Shown here: piece after piece, positions 20,581 to 30,952 of the stretch
How the letters are laid out: each line of letters begins with the position of its first letter
Position numbering within the stretch: the stretch's first letter is position 1
Assembly (NCBI GenBank): GCA_047495785.1
Contig: JBLDXI010000003.1
Span: 1,302,001 to 1,366,000 of the forward strand
Direction: 5' to 3'
Origin: Lepidodermella squamata
Taxonomy: Eukaryota > Gastrotricha
DNA: 64,000 nt
The notes under the pieces: generated by a model
Database searches by the model: none
Seen by the model: the letters and a program-made list of their open reading frames with translations, nothing else
What the model was told of the DNA's origin: nothing
Translations under genes and position numbers: made by a program

Positions 20581-21726
20581 TCATTCATGCAAGCTGACCG
20601 CCACAACGGTATTACGGGCATCAACACTGAACAGCATTTTGTTGGAATAGGCCCACTCAGCTCCAGTACCTTTAGCCGACACATCATACCTGAAAAGCTC
20701 GTACAGCCCTTTGGTATAAACTATTATGCCGCTCGATGTGCCCGAAATTATGACATCGTCCGTGACAATTGTGTTAGCGGTAAACACATCACCGCCGGTC
20801 AACTTAACGCTGTTGCTGAGGGAGCCATCTTTCAGGTTGTAGGCGTACATGCTGAAATCACAGGTTCTGTAAGCGTAAGTCGCATCTGCCGCAGACATGG
20901 TGGAATATTTGCAATTATTCTCCACCTTGTTGGTCGTGGTCCACTGTGCAACTTGAGAATCCATGTTGACTGCGATTGTTGTTGTGCTGTTGTGAGTGAT
21001 AATCAAGTTGTTCGCAATCTGCGGCCCGCCTGGGACGAAGGGGTCGGTAAACGTTAGCTGGTAACGCCAAAGTGAATGGCCACTTCTAGTGTCATACTCG
21101 CGGAGCGCTCTGTCGTTCATAATAGCCATCAGCCGCTGTTTAACGTCCATCGCGAGGCCCGTGGGGATAGCTTGTCTATCAACATCGAAATTGCCAACTT
21201 TATTTCCAGTCTTTAGGTCGAAAGCGTGGATTCTTCCATCTGAATTGTACGGCACCGCGAATACCAGGTTGAGCGGAGAGCTGACCACTGGCTCGTAGAA
21301 GTAACCTTCAACCGACCACATGACCGTTGCCTTGGCCAGATCGACAGCGTAGAGTTTACCGGTGCTGAAAGCTGTAAGAAGGATTCCAGATTCGATCACG
21401 GTGTAACGCTTCGGGACGTTGTAAGCTGCTGTGTCAATCACAAGCTGGGTGACTGGTGTGCCAGTTTCAACTTCGAGACCGTACAAAATACCGAATGGGT
21501 TGACGTAATAGACGACGCCATTGTATACCAAGGTACGCTCATAAAAGCCTTGAACACCCCTGCCAGTAGGGAAGGTCCAGGCTAGTTTAGCGCTTCGAAC
21601 ATTTCCTGTGCTTTCAGGTTGGTAATACGTATGGGCGAAGTTGCCTCCAGTCGCGATCCAATCGTTTGGCGCAGCTTGGATAGCCAGGGCAGCTTGAATT
21701 GCTAACAGGGAAAGTGAGAGGATCAT
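20581..21726 (-). CDS. Secreted PQQ-like beta-propeller without anchor (member E)
   Basis: 381 residues, one exon, ATG at 21726. Signal peptide MILSLSLLAIQAALAIQA, then NDWIATGGNFAHTYYQPEST (GGN instead of GGD). Blades GLEVETG, DLKTGN, DTRSGH and NLKDGS. It keeps the cysteine pair NNC...RTC and lacks the other pair. Ends at VVAVSLHE with no tail, so it should be soluble and extracellular. A TATA-like GTATAAATA lies about 37-45 bases upstream of the ATG. Confidence 0.85.
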   Translation of the reverse strand: MILSLSLLAIQAALAIQAAPNDWIATGGNFAHTYYQPESTGNVRSAKLAWTFPTGRGVQGFYERTLVYNGVVYYVNPFGILYGLEVETGTPVTQLVIDTAAYNVPKRYTVIESGILLTAFSTGKLYAVDLAKATVMWSVEGYFYEPVVSSPLNLVFAVPYNSDGRIHAFDLKTGNKVGNFDVDRQAIPTGLAMDVKQRLMAIMNDRALREYDTRSGHSLWRYQLTFTDPFVPGGPQIANNLIITHNSTTTIAVNMDSQVAQWTTTNKVENNCKYSTMSAADATYAYRTCDFSMYAYNLKDGSLSNSVKLTGGDVFTANTIVTDDVIISGTSSGIIVYTKGLYELFRYDVSAKGTGAEWAYSNKMLFSVDARNTVVAVSLHE

Positions 21727-22002
21727 TTTCAGGAATAACTACCAGATTCATGTGGCTATTGGGCTATTTATACTTGGAGAAAGCAATTATTGCCTGTCGG
21801 TCAAGAAAGCTTATCAGGGCATATTTGGCAGCACGCCCTATACTCTCACTCCCTGAGAATCAATAATAGGTTGAACTTCTATTTTTATAACAAATTAGGT
21901 GAACATTTTTGGCACGTAATATCGGTTAAAAAGTGTATCGATATGTCGAGCACACCTTTTTAACCACGGACCACAAGGAAATGGATACAAATGTAAACAA
22001 AC

Positions 22003-22260
22003 TCAGCCCATTATTGTCCAGAGTGTCCAGAGTATAATTAGGGCAAAGCAGATAAGCTTCTCCCACGCGTCGCGATGCAGCTGCAGTAACTCAGGCCCAC
22101 TCCACCGCAGGGCCAAATCTTCGAAATTCTGCGCACTAAGTTTCAGTACATTTACCTTCAGGGTTTCTACAGATGAAAAACGATAGCTTGGGTTTTGCCA
22201 AACTCTTGCCGGCAAGGAAGTCTATGGAAAACCACTTACCAAAAGTTTCTCTATTTGCAT
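22003..22260 (-). CDS. Possible micropeptide with one membrane helix (uncertain)
   Basis: ATG at 22260 opens MQIEKLL, followed by a good donor (GTAAGT). A 111-base intron to 22129 leads in phase to NFEDLALRWSGPELL and a membrane-like ending CFALIILWTLWTIMG; 48 residues in all. Against it, TATAAAAGGG lies only two bases before the ATG, so a start site set by that box would fall downstream of the ATG. Confidence 0.25.
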
Positions 22261-22290
22261 ACCCTTTTATAGCGGCTGGTTTTAATTTTC

Positions 22291-22902
22291 CAGGGTGGCT
22301 GTTTCTACTGTAGAAACCTTTTTGGGTCGATGTATAAATGTATATACTAAGACAAAGAAAATGAAATCGATGTCGCTGAACACGATTTTGCTTTTAGAAT
22401 TTCCGTAACTATCACCGTTCCGAAGCTACGATTACTTCCGGTCATAATTACTTTTATGGCCCTACCATAAAAGTATACTTATACATAATTACTTTTATGG
22501 CCCTACCATAAAAGTATACCCAAAAGTCATACTCGGACCTGTTACACATGTTCTAGAGTAACTTTTCACGAGGAATTCAATGGTGCAAGCAGTTTATTTG
22601 TGAGAGCGACCTATAACGGTCTACGATACATTGCTTCTCGACTGTTCAAGCTTGCTCAACCACCATTGTGGTTCCTTTTACCGTGAAAAAAACTGGGAGC
22701 GAACGCCAAAAAATTGTCCCATAGTCACAACTTACGAAAACAAGCCATAAATAGGTGTAAATGGGGAACAAATCGGGCGAAAAATGAAGAAATACTTGAG
22801 GCGAATTATTTATATGTATATACATCAACTTTTTGGGGCGTGTATATACACATGTATATACACCATGTTTATACATTTCATGTTTATACATTGGCCACCC
22901 TG
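22291..22902. mobile_element. Possible non-coding element with short CAGGGTGGC ends
   Basis: Begins CAGGGTGGC and ends GCCACCCTG; the interior near both ends has TATAC/GTATA-rich sequence. Only nine terminal bases match and no target duplication is clear. It contains a tandem pair of about 41 bases (about 22441-22520), each holding the palindrome ACTTTTATGG...CCATAAAAGT. Confidence 0.3.
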
Positions 22903-23296
22903 AATAATTTTCTCCCCTTCGATTCTGTACACCAGAAAAGTATCACCTCAATTTATCTACCGAAAGCATGAATTTGGTTTCGGTATCTGAATTAGGGCGT
23001 TTTTTTCTGGTGTAAGGTGAAGGGATTAGAAATGCTCTCGGTTGCTCTTCAAGGCCTCCTCGCCTCGTCGTATTTGATCTACTCTTCTCAACTCGCCTCC
23101 TACACCGTTCAGTAAAGTTGAAACCGAATTAGCGATATAGGATGTTGGCATCATATGCGTAGTTTGGCTCCTGCCAATTGTGTACCTTTTAGCTGAATTT
23201 AGCTATAAGACCGGTTCGTTATAACCAAGGTGCACTGGAATTCAGATCATCACGGCAAAAAAGTCTAATGGTTGCGTAACATTGTTCAAACAATTT
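22903..23296. other. Intergenic, no gene seen
   Basis: Downstream of propeller F (minus strand). Includes a fragment ACCGGTTCGTTATAACCAAGGTGCAC at about 23210-23234, matching the end of the pogo-like element at 52780, so a small piece of that family is present. Confidence 0.4.
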
Positions 23297-24682
23297 TTAA
23301 TTCAGTAACGAAACGATGGCAATAAATACGAATGGTGTGAATTGGATTGGTGAATTTTTACTATTAGCCGAATTTTCGGACGTTGTCTTCGGTACCATCG
23401 GAGTGGTGCTCATAGCCTCTGTTGATGGAAGGGTCGAATATACAGTATTTGTCACGATTTTCGTAGTCTCCACTGACGTAGTCGTCACAGCAGACGATTC
23501 AGGGGCCGATGTAGTTGTTAGCAACTCATTCTTTAGTTCGAAAGCCAAGATCGTATTAAACACATCAAGGCCATAGAAACGCCCATTGAAGTACGCCCAG
23601 TTATCACCATATAATGTCTGCTTCTGATACAGCCCGATCATCTCACCCGAGTTCTTATCGAAAATAACGAAACCTTGAGAAACCGGCGAGAAGACGATAT
23701 CGTCCAAAACAATGATATTCCCAGAGAAATATTTTACAAAATCAGGAAGTTCCCATGTTGCCAATAGATTTCCGGAGTTTTCAATGTCGTAGACATACAT
23801 TTTTCGCCGGCATGTTCTGAAGACTTTCTTACCATCAGTCGCTAACTGCCGGGTGTACGCGCAGCTATCATCCTGAGCATCCTTCGTAATCCATTTCTCA
23901 TTTTGGCTTTCAACATCCAAAGATGTCAAATACAGCCCTGTTGCGAAAAAAGCTGAATCGCCATATATTACATTTAGTGGGTAAGATCTAGCTGGAAATG
24001 TGAAGTTCCATAGCTGACTCCCAAACTGGCTGTCATATTCGGCGAAAATCTGAGTTTTGTCAGAATTCGCAAAAATCCTTGAACCATCATTTGAAAGGCC
24101 GAGATAGAAAGCGCATTCATCAGGAGTGTAAGGGTTGAACTCAGTATAATCTTCACCAGAAGTTTTGAAGGCCCGTATTCGACCCCGGTCCAAATCGCAG
24201 GAGCTCGTTCCAAGGATTAGACCAAGTTTCGAACTCGATACAAGTGAACTGAGGCAAACATCAGTCCTCGACCAAAGAATTGCCGGCTTGTCATTGTTGA
24301 GTTGAATCGCGTACAAAATGTCATTATCGAAAGCAGTGTATAAAACTCCTGTATCTGGATCAATAACTGTTAAATGGCTTTGAGTAACATTGACACTAGA
24401 ATCAATTGAAAATTTGGTCAACAGTTGCCCAGAAGTTGCGTCTAATATGTAAAGAATCCCGTCAGAGCCAATATAGTATAAGTTGGATTGGAAAATCAGT
24501 GGCATCATGTCTGAGTCGGTATTGACAGCGTCGAGTTTGTAACTCCATGCCACTTGGATTGTTGTGAAGTCTCCGATTTTGTCGGATCGGTATCCAGTAT
24601 GCGAGAAATCGCCACCCTTAGCGATCCAGTACGGGCTGTTCGAAGAGAGGGAACATTCCACAAGAATGGAAATCAAAATCAC
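23297..24682 (-). CDS. PQQ-like beta-propeller with short Ser/Thr stalk and GPI-type tail (member F)
   Basis: At least 461 residues. A hydrophobic signal (VILISILVECSLSS) precedes YWIAKGGDFSHTGYRSDKIG. Blades carry LDATSGQ, IDPDTGVLY and DKNSGEM. Both cysteine pairs are present (DVC...SSC; DSC...RTC). After the propeller, about 45 Ser/Thr-rich residues (TTTSVETTKIV) lead to a hydrophobic end FVFIAIVSLLN. The frame opens at a GTG, not an ATG. The base pattern TTGCAG|AA at the start is an acceptor in phase 1, so the first codons may lie in a small upstream exon (for example ATGCAGCTGA near 24830). The start is therefore unsettled. Confidence 0.8.
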   Translation of the reverse strand: MILISILVECSLSSNSPYWIAKGGDFSHTGYRSDKIGDFTTIQVAWSYKLDAVNTDSDMMPLIFQSNLYYIGSDGILYILDATSGQLLTKFSIDSSVNVTQSHLTVIDPDTGVLYTAFDNDILYAIQLNNDKPAILWSRTDVCLSSLVSSSKLGLILGTSSCDLDRGRIRAFKTSGEDYTEFNPYTPDECAFYLGLSNDGSRIFANSDKTQIFAEYDSQFGSQLWNFTFPARSYPLNVIYGDSAFFATGLYLTSLDVESQNEKWITKDAQDDSCAYTRQLATDGKKVFRTCRRKMYVYDIENSGNLLATWELPDFVKYFSGNIIVLDDIVFSPVSQGFVIFDKNSGEMIGLYQKQTLYGDNWAYFNGRFYGLDVFNTILAFELKNELLTTTSAPESSAVTTTSVETTKIVTNTVYSTLPSTEAMSTTPMVPKTTSENSANSKNSPIQFTPFVFIAIVSLLN

Positions 24683-24800
24683 TTCTGCAAGGTAAACGTT
24701 CGCGACAAGTTTATCGGCATTGTTTTTCTGTCCGAATGATTACAAGTATGGCAGTAGTAGTTATCTTTGTCTTATGTGGGGCAGCTAGATAATTTTACCA

Positions 24801-24810
24801 AGATAACGTT
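24801..24810 (+). promoter_or_regulatory. AGATAACGTT motif upstream of propeller F
   Basis: Decamer about 120 bases before the coding start of member F. If F has an upstream exon near 24830 the motif would lie in its intron. Confidence 0.3.
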
Positions 24811-25059
24811 GATTCTTTCTGACTCAGCTGCATATCAACGTCTTCCCGCTATTCAATCCGAAAAAAGTCAGGAGAATGTCATATTTACGATTCGAAGGCT
24901 TCCGCTTAGGACTCTTATGAGCTCAAAATACCTAAGACTCAAAAACTCTTGAAGAGAGGAGCTATTACACTTATTGACTGGACATGGCTTTTATTTGAAG
25001 AGTGCAGCTTTTAGATAATCTGATTGAGCAAAAACAACAGATTGTTCCAACCATTTTTG

Positions 25060-25248
25060 TTACTCCAATCGGGAAAGAAGAAACATCCATATTAGATCAG
25101 TGACCAGCATGATGTAGACCGGCGAAGCTAGGCCAGTTGGCGTTGCGAATTCTCGAAGTCCCAAGTCGCCGGAAAACTCCCAGGGATAGCTCGAGGCAAA
25201 TGCGGCTGACCAGAACAAAGAAAAGAGGATCAGACTTGAGGTTTTCAT
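25060..25248 (-). CDS. Miniature secreted/GPI-like protein, possibly a collapsed propeller gene
   Basis: 62 residues: signal peptide (SSLILFSLFWSAAFA), then YPWEFSGDLGLREFATPTGL and a hydrophobic end VYIMLVTDLIWMFLLSRLE. The W-x3-SGDL-x3-R pattern after the signal recalls W-x3-GGD-x2-RT of the propeller family, and the tail recalls their GPI signals. The whole propeller is absent. It lies next to member F and close to the receptor genes. It could be an internal-deletion derivative or an unrelated small surface protein. TTATCA repeats lie upstream (25368-25381). Confidence 0.4.
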   Translation of the reverse strand: MKTSSLILFSLFWSAAFASSYPWEFSGDLGLREFATPTGLASPVYIMLVTDLIWMFLLSRLE

Positions 25249-25633
25249 GTTTTCAAATAATATAGTTTGTCTCTCTAGCGTGTGCCTTTTCGTTCTACGC
25301 GTCTATCAATATGAACTTTGGACCAATTAATCTGTTTACTTGCCTTTTTTGAGATATCGTCTTATCACGTCTTATCACCAAAGTCCAAACGACATGAAGC
25401 AAGGCAGAATCTGATCGTCAGACTTCTAGGTATCTCAATAAAGATATTCTGACCACGGTCTTGCAAATTAGCGGCTAGCTTTAAAGTACAATATAGCAAT
25501 CAATTTAAGTAATCGTACTTTTGTCGGGAAAACATGAAACATCCAAAAATCAGCCCAATGTTACTCAATGGCAAATTATAACATTTATTTCAGGTTTATT
25601 GTGGTTTATTCAGGTTCCAAAACTTTAGTTTAT
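25249..25633. other. Intergenic, no gene seen
   Basis: Upstream region of the 62-residue gene and 3' flank of the first receptor gene. No exon recognised. Confidence 0.5.
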
Positions 25634-26832
25634 TCAGTAGTGACCATGGTGTGTCAACTGATAGAAAATTGCGAGATGTATAATCGACAGTGCTCCGAGA
25701 AAAATCGCGAAAGCGTATTTGTCCACATTATGAAAGTCGTTGTACCTCCGCCGATAGAAAGCCAGCATATCGTGATCAAAGCCGTCCTTCGCTGAAACCG
25801 GCCTTTCGACAATATGCCGCAGAAACCAGTAGTAGCAGCAGGTAAACGCCGAGTAAATTGTCACTACAACCCCAAAAATCAATAGAGCTGCTGAATAAAC
25901 GATTATTAGAATGTTCTCAGACGCCTCGGGGATGATTTTATGAATTCCCTCCTGGAATATTTCCATCGCCAAAACAACAGTTAGGGCGTAGACGGGTCGT
26001 TCGGGATGCTCTATAGGCAGCAGAACGCTAAAAGCTTGAACCACTGATATGCAGATGCTAGGCGCCATGATGGAATACCCGAATGGCTCATAGATCCTAT
26101 TTAGGCGGATCTGGAAGGTAGCGCTAGAGACACATACATTATCCCTGTAGGTTTTGGACAGCGTGTTGTCTTCACAGAAAGCAGAAACTTGAGAGTCGAG
26201 GCCGGTAACTCGCCATATCAATGTAGGGGTTGTTAGTTCTTCATCCTGAGGCAATGTGATAGTAGCGCTTGTGAAATTGAAGTTTCGGAGGGATTGCCAA
26301 CTTTCGAAGGTCAACTCACAAACTTGGTCGTCGAATGGGAAGTTCTGATGATCTTCAAGAGGACGAAATAGCAACTTTCAAGAATTTGATTGAAAAACGT
26401 ACGTAAGGAACACCGTGATATCCATCTGCCCCCAGCGGTAATCTCCACAGTTCCATCCTCGAAAGCAACTGGCTTCATTATTTCGGCATTGCGTTCCACT
26501 GCATGCCAAGTCACATCAGAATTGCGGTGTAAGACGTAAGGCCATGTGTCACCTAGCAGCTCCCGGTCGACGTAAAGCATTCCAGTTTTGTTCGCCTTTT
26601 TCGGCCTCTGTTCGACGGCCTTCGACCAAATGCAAGGGTCGTAGTAGCGAAGAATCAAGACTCCCTCGACGGAAAATGACTCGTGATGCTCGTTAACATT
26701 GACCAACTCCCGAATTTGAAACCTTACGTCGACATCAATTGATGAAGTTCTATCGCCATGATTCGTACAGTAATCGGATGATGATAGGCTCGGTCGTAAA
26801 AGAGTTATAAAAATTACAATTTTAAGATACAT
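25634..26832 (-). CDS. Cys-loop ligand-gated ion channel subunit 1 (divergent)
   Basis: Two exons, 26832-26403 and 26352-25634, with a 50-base intron inside the Cys-loop (phase 1); 382 residues. Signal peptide, N-terminal ligand-binding beta domain, Cys-loop C-SLHHQNFPFDDQV-C (13 residues between the cysteines), then four membrane helices: M1 from YSIMAPSICISVVQ, M2 PERPVYALTVVLAMEIFQEG, M3 ILIIVYSAALLIFG, a short M3-M4 loop, and M4 FAIFLGALSIIHLAIF. Pentameric channel in the plasma membrane. M2 has Glu at -1', as in cation channels, and unusually Glu at about 12' and 16'. No vicinal cysteines in loop C, so not a classical alpha subunit. It is the most divergent of the three tandem genes. Confidence 0.88.
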
Positions 26833-26885
26833 TTTTTCCTAAGATGAGTTTCATTAAATGCAACAGCGACTGAATCATAAATAAT

Positions 26886-28255
26886 TTACGACGTCATTGA
26901 AACATAAATTGCGATGTGAATTACTATCAGGAGTATTACAAATACAGCAAAAGCGATATAATCGACATATTTGCACAGAGCTAATTGCTTGTGGTACTTG
27001 GTACGGTCGAAATCGTCAATGCCATTCTCCTTCACATTTGTCGGCAGTTCGATTAAATGTTGCAGGTGCCAGACGTAGCCGCAAGAGGCCGCCGAGTAGA
27101 GGGTAATCAATGCTCCGAAAATTATTACGGCGCTCGTGTATAAAATCACAAGAATCGTCTCAGCAACTGCCGGGATAACCTGTTGCACCGTGCCTTGGAA
27201 AATCGCCATGGCCAGTAAGATAGTAACAGAGTAAATAGGCCGTTCTGGGAAGTGGCTAGGGATTAAAATTGACGTAACTTGAACAACAGCGAGGCTAATG
27301 CATGGTATGAAAATCGAGAATACGTAAGGTGCGGACTTTCGTGAGAATGCGACGTAGTAGTGTAAGCGAGTCGCACACATCACCCGATTAATTTTGCCCA
27401 TGTAGAAGCAGTTTTTGTCGATATCTGCGTACATATCTTCGACGACCCATATCATGGCTGGTGTGGTCAGTTCGGCGCCGAGGTGTTTCACGAAAACAGC
27501 AGATGTGAAATTGAAGTTGTCTTCAGATTCCCATAATTCAAAATCAAACGCGCAGACTTGTGAGTCGAATGGGAATTTACGGTGGCCTGAGAAAACACAA
27601 AACGAGATTCCTTATAGGGGTATAATTCTAGCAAGGTTGAATTCAGTGTTCCAGGTCGAGCATGGTACCTCCTACGCTCAAGGATTCTACTTTACACACG
27701 GGTTCGACTTCATTTCATCTTCTTGGGCGGGCCTTGAAATTTGATCTTGGGATTAGGAGGAATAAAACACTCACTTAACGGGCAGCGAGACGTCCACCTT
27801 CCGCCTGAGTTGACTTCCACTGTTCCATCGGCGAATGCCTTAGGAGGGATCCTTTCAATGTTCTCGTCAATCGCTCGCCAGGTGACGTCGCTATTCATGT
27901 GCAAAATCACCGGCCAAGTGTCCTTCAGGTAATCCTTATCGATGTACAAGTACCCGGTGCTATTCGCCTTGTTAGGACGGACCTTTCGCACCCGTGACCA
28001 GATGCATGGATCAGACCATTGCATTGTGAAAATCCCTTCGATCGTCACTGTTTCTTTAACGTCGTCGACATTGATGAAGTTTGTCATGAAAAAAGTGGCT
28101 GAAATATTGATGGTATTAGGGCGGTCGATGTGATCCGTGCATGATATTGACTCGTCCAAGTTAACTGTCGAATCGAATAATACCGCGTCGCAATGATGTC
28201 TTTGAAGACCGATGAAGGTTAGAAAAAGTATCAGTTTTGCGAACACAGACATCAT
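26886..28255 (-). CDS. Cys-loop ligand-gated ion channel subunit 2
   Basis: Two exons, 28255-27775 and 27586-26886, with a 188-base intron at the same Cys-loop position and phase as its neighbours; 393 residues. Signal peptide, ligand-binding domain (GYLYIDKDYLKDTWPVILHM; GRWTSRCPLS), Cys-loop C-PLSHRKFPFDSQV-C, M1 from YVFSIFIPCISLAVVQ, M2 PERPIYSVTILLAMAIFQG, M3 ILVILYTSAVIIFGALITLY, a loop of about 35 residues, and M4 IAFAVFVILLIVIHIAIYV. Glu at -1' of M2 and Leu at 9' fit a cation-selective, nicotinic-like pore. Loop C lacks the CC pair. Ligand unknown. Very similar to the gene at 29293. Confidence 0.9.
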
Positions 28256-29292
28256 GGCAAAAAGTGAACATTACCAATCAGATGGCTTTTGTCGAAGGAT
28301 AAATATGATTTGTTCAGAATAGCAATCAAGACAGATTAATTTTTTACGATGCGCCCACTCTTGTTAAAATTTTATAAACCCTGTGCTTGACGTAGTTTAT
28401 TGTGAGGCAATTTGCAAATGCGGCTTTGTAGAATATGTAAATTCTATCAGTTTGAACCTCCATGCTTCGAGTTTGCTAGGGAATTCGCTAAGCATTGATC
28501 CAATTAACCAGGGCATTGAAAAACGCTTAACAAATAGTCGATATATCACATTTGAAAATCTGTGTAAAAGCGAGCACTCTCGTCTTGTGACTTGTTTTAC
28601 GTCCCACGTGAGACTGCGGCACGGGTCGCATGGACCGTCTGATTTGACGCAATTCATAATTTCAATTATTTAACGCAACATGATCGTGATGACTGCAAGG
28701 TGATTACGCGCACTATATATTTTCGGTGACAGGTGCGCACGCGAAAAAATTGGTGCAGGGTGCACGGATTCATTTCATTTCGTTTGCTTCATTTCGTTTG
28801 TTTCATAAGTCGGTAACGCAGCATCATTCTCATAGAAATTAAATATCAATCTAACGTAGACAACGAAGTGAGGCCAGTTGTCCCTATCAGTTCTCCAAAC
28901 TCCTGAGGGCCAGAGTTAAACGTCAGAGTAGTAACTCTGAAAATTTCACCGAAATAAAACCTCAATATCCATTATCGCCAAACTTTTCTTGATCAATACC
29001 CTTCTTTGTTCCGTAAGCCCGAAACGTGAAACCAGGACTTTTTTCAAAATTGTCGAACAGGATCACCTTCTGTGTTCTATATCTTCGGAAAACATCCATT
29101 TGGCAAGATCCTATGCCCTATGCTCGAATGGTTCATAAACGTCGAAATCGCAAGGGTAGCAGCAAGCGGAGGAGGATTATTCAGTAGAATAAAACAATGA
29201 AAACTTGTATTTCTAAAAAATTCCTCCCAATATGAAAACGTCTCGGATTTGAGGATTTGCGGATGAATCAGAAATAATTCAATGACCACTCT
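28256..29292. other. Intergenic, no gene seen
   Basis: About 1 kb between receptor genes 2 and 3. No exon-like frame or transposon end recognised. Confidence 0.5.
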
Positions 29293-30600
29293 TCAAGACG
29301 TCATTGAGACAAATATCGCAACGTGGATAGCTATCAAGAGTATTACGAACACGGTAAAAGCAATGTAGTCAACATATTTGCACAGAGCTAATTGCTGGCG
29401 GTACTTGTTCCGATCGTAATCGTCAACACCGTGCTCCTTGACATTCGTCGGCTGATCGATCAAGTGCTGCAGGTGCCAAACGTAGCCGCAAGACGCTGCC
29501 GAGTACAGAGTAATCAGCGCTCCGAAAATTATGACGGAGGTTGTGTAAAGTATGACGAGAATCGTCTCAGCTACTGCCGGAATTACTTGCTGAACTGTGC
29601 CTTGGAAAATCGCTAGAGCCAATAAAATTGTCACCGAATAAATAGGCCGTTCTGGGAAGTGGCTTGGGATCAGAATTGACGTGACTTGAACAACGGCTAA
29701 GCAAACGCATGGGACGAATATTGAGAACACGTATGGCGCTGATTTTCGCGAGAATACGACGTAGTAATGCGCCCGAGTTGCGCACATCACTCGGTTGATT
29801 TTACCCATGTAGAAGCAATTTTTGTCGATTTTTGCGTACATATCATTGACGACCCAAATCATTGTCGGCGTCGTGAGATCGGCGCCCAGATGCTTTACGA
29901 ATACAGCGGAAGTGAAATTGAAGTTGTCCTCAGATTCCCAATGTTCGAAGTCAAACACGCAGACCTGAGTGTCGAATGGAAAATTTCGATGGCCTAAGAA
30001 AAATTGAGGATAATGTCTATTAGAAAAGCTTGGTTTTATTTCAATCTGGTTACAAAGCTATAGAAGAAACTTATGACGTAAGGAATAGATGTTATCTTAG
30101 GGTTGAGGATTAGGGTTAGATTCAGGATAGAACTCACTTAGAGGACATCGAGATGTCCATCTGCCCCCTGAGTTGACTTCCACTGTTCCATCTGCGAAGG
30201 CCTTCGGGGGAATCCTATCGATGTTGTTATCAATCGCTCGCCAGCTGACGTCACTGTTCCGATGCATAATCACCGGCCACGTGTCCTTCAAATAATCCTT
30301 ATCTATGTACAAGTACCCAGTATTGTCCGCCTTGTTAGGGCGAACTTTCCTAACTCGAACCCAGATGCATGGATCGTACCATTGCATTGTAAGGATACCT
30401 TCGATAGACACTGTTTCTTTCACGTCGTCGACATTTATGAATTTGGTCATGAAGAATGACGCTGATATGTTGATAGTATTAACTCGATCGATGTGATCAG
30501 CACATGATATCGCTTCGTCCAAGTTAACAGTCGAATTGAAGAAAGCTGCGTGGCAATTCTTAAGCAGAGCGAAATAGACGATGAACAGTCTCAGTTTCAT
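29293..30600 (-). CDS. Cys-loop ligand-gated ion channel subunit 3
   Basis: Two exons, 30600-30138 and 29993-29293, with a 144-base intron at the same Cys-loop position; 387 residues. The second exon is 701 bases, identical in length to gene 2. Signal peptide, TVNLDEAISCADHIDR start shared with gene 2, Cys-loop C-PLSHRNFPFDTQV-C, M2 PERPIYSVTILLALAIFQG. The two proteins are nearly the same from the Cys-loop to the end, showing a recent tandem duplication. Like gene 2 it is predicted to be cation-conducting and non-alpha. Possibly these subunits co-assemble; the sequence does not show that. Confidence 0.9.
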
Positions 30601-30952
30601 TCTCCCGGATTTGATAAAATAGAACTCATGAGCTTTATAATGACTAAATGTCGACGAAAACGCTGTTCGCTCGGTATACGATCCGAGAATTAAGACTCAT
30701 TAAATTTTCATGACATCAGCTTCGATCGATTAACATTTGCGAGTAGTTGAGATGCTCTTACCTGCTCGTAGTAATATGTTGAAAAACGAATGGACCCTTC
30801 ACTTGAGAATTACCACTTGTCTCAGAGGAGGCCATAAAATTTGAATGAATTGAGAATAGGCTTAGCGACATTAACACTATGGGAACAAAACTGGAAAGAT
30901 TTTCGCATCGATCGAGTTTTTTGGCATTTTTCAACCGAATAACCATCTGTCA

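Noticed and set aside
20587-21057. Plus-strand frame of 156 codons rich in Cys and His
   Set aside because: Antisense of propeller E, whose frame, signal peptide and blades are clear.
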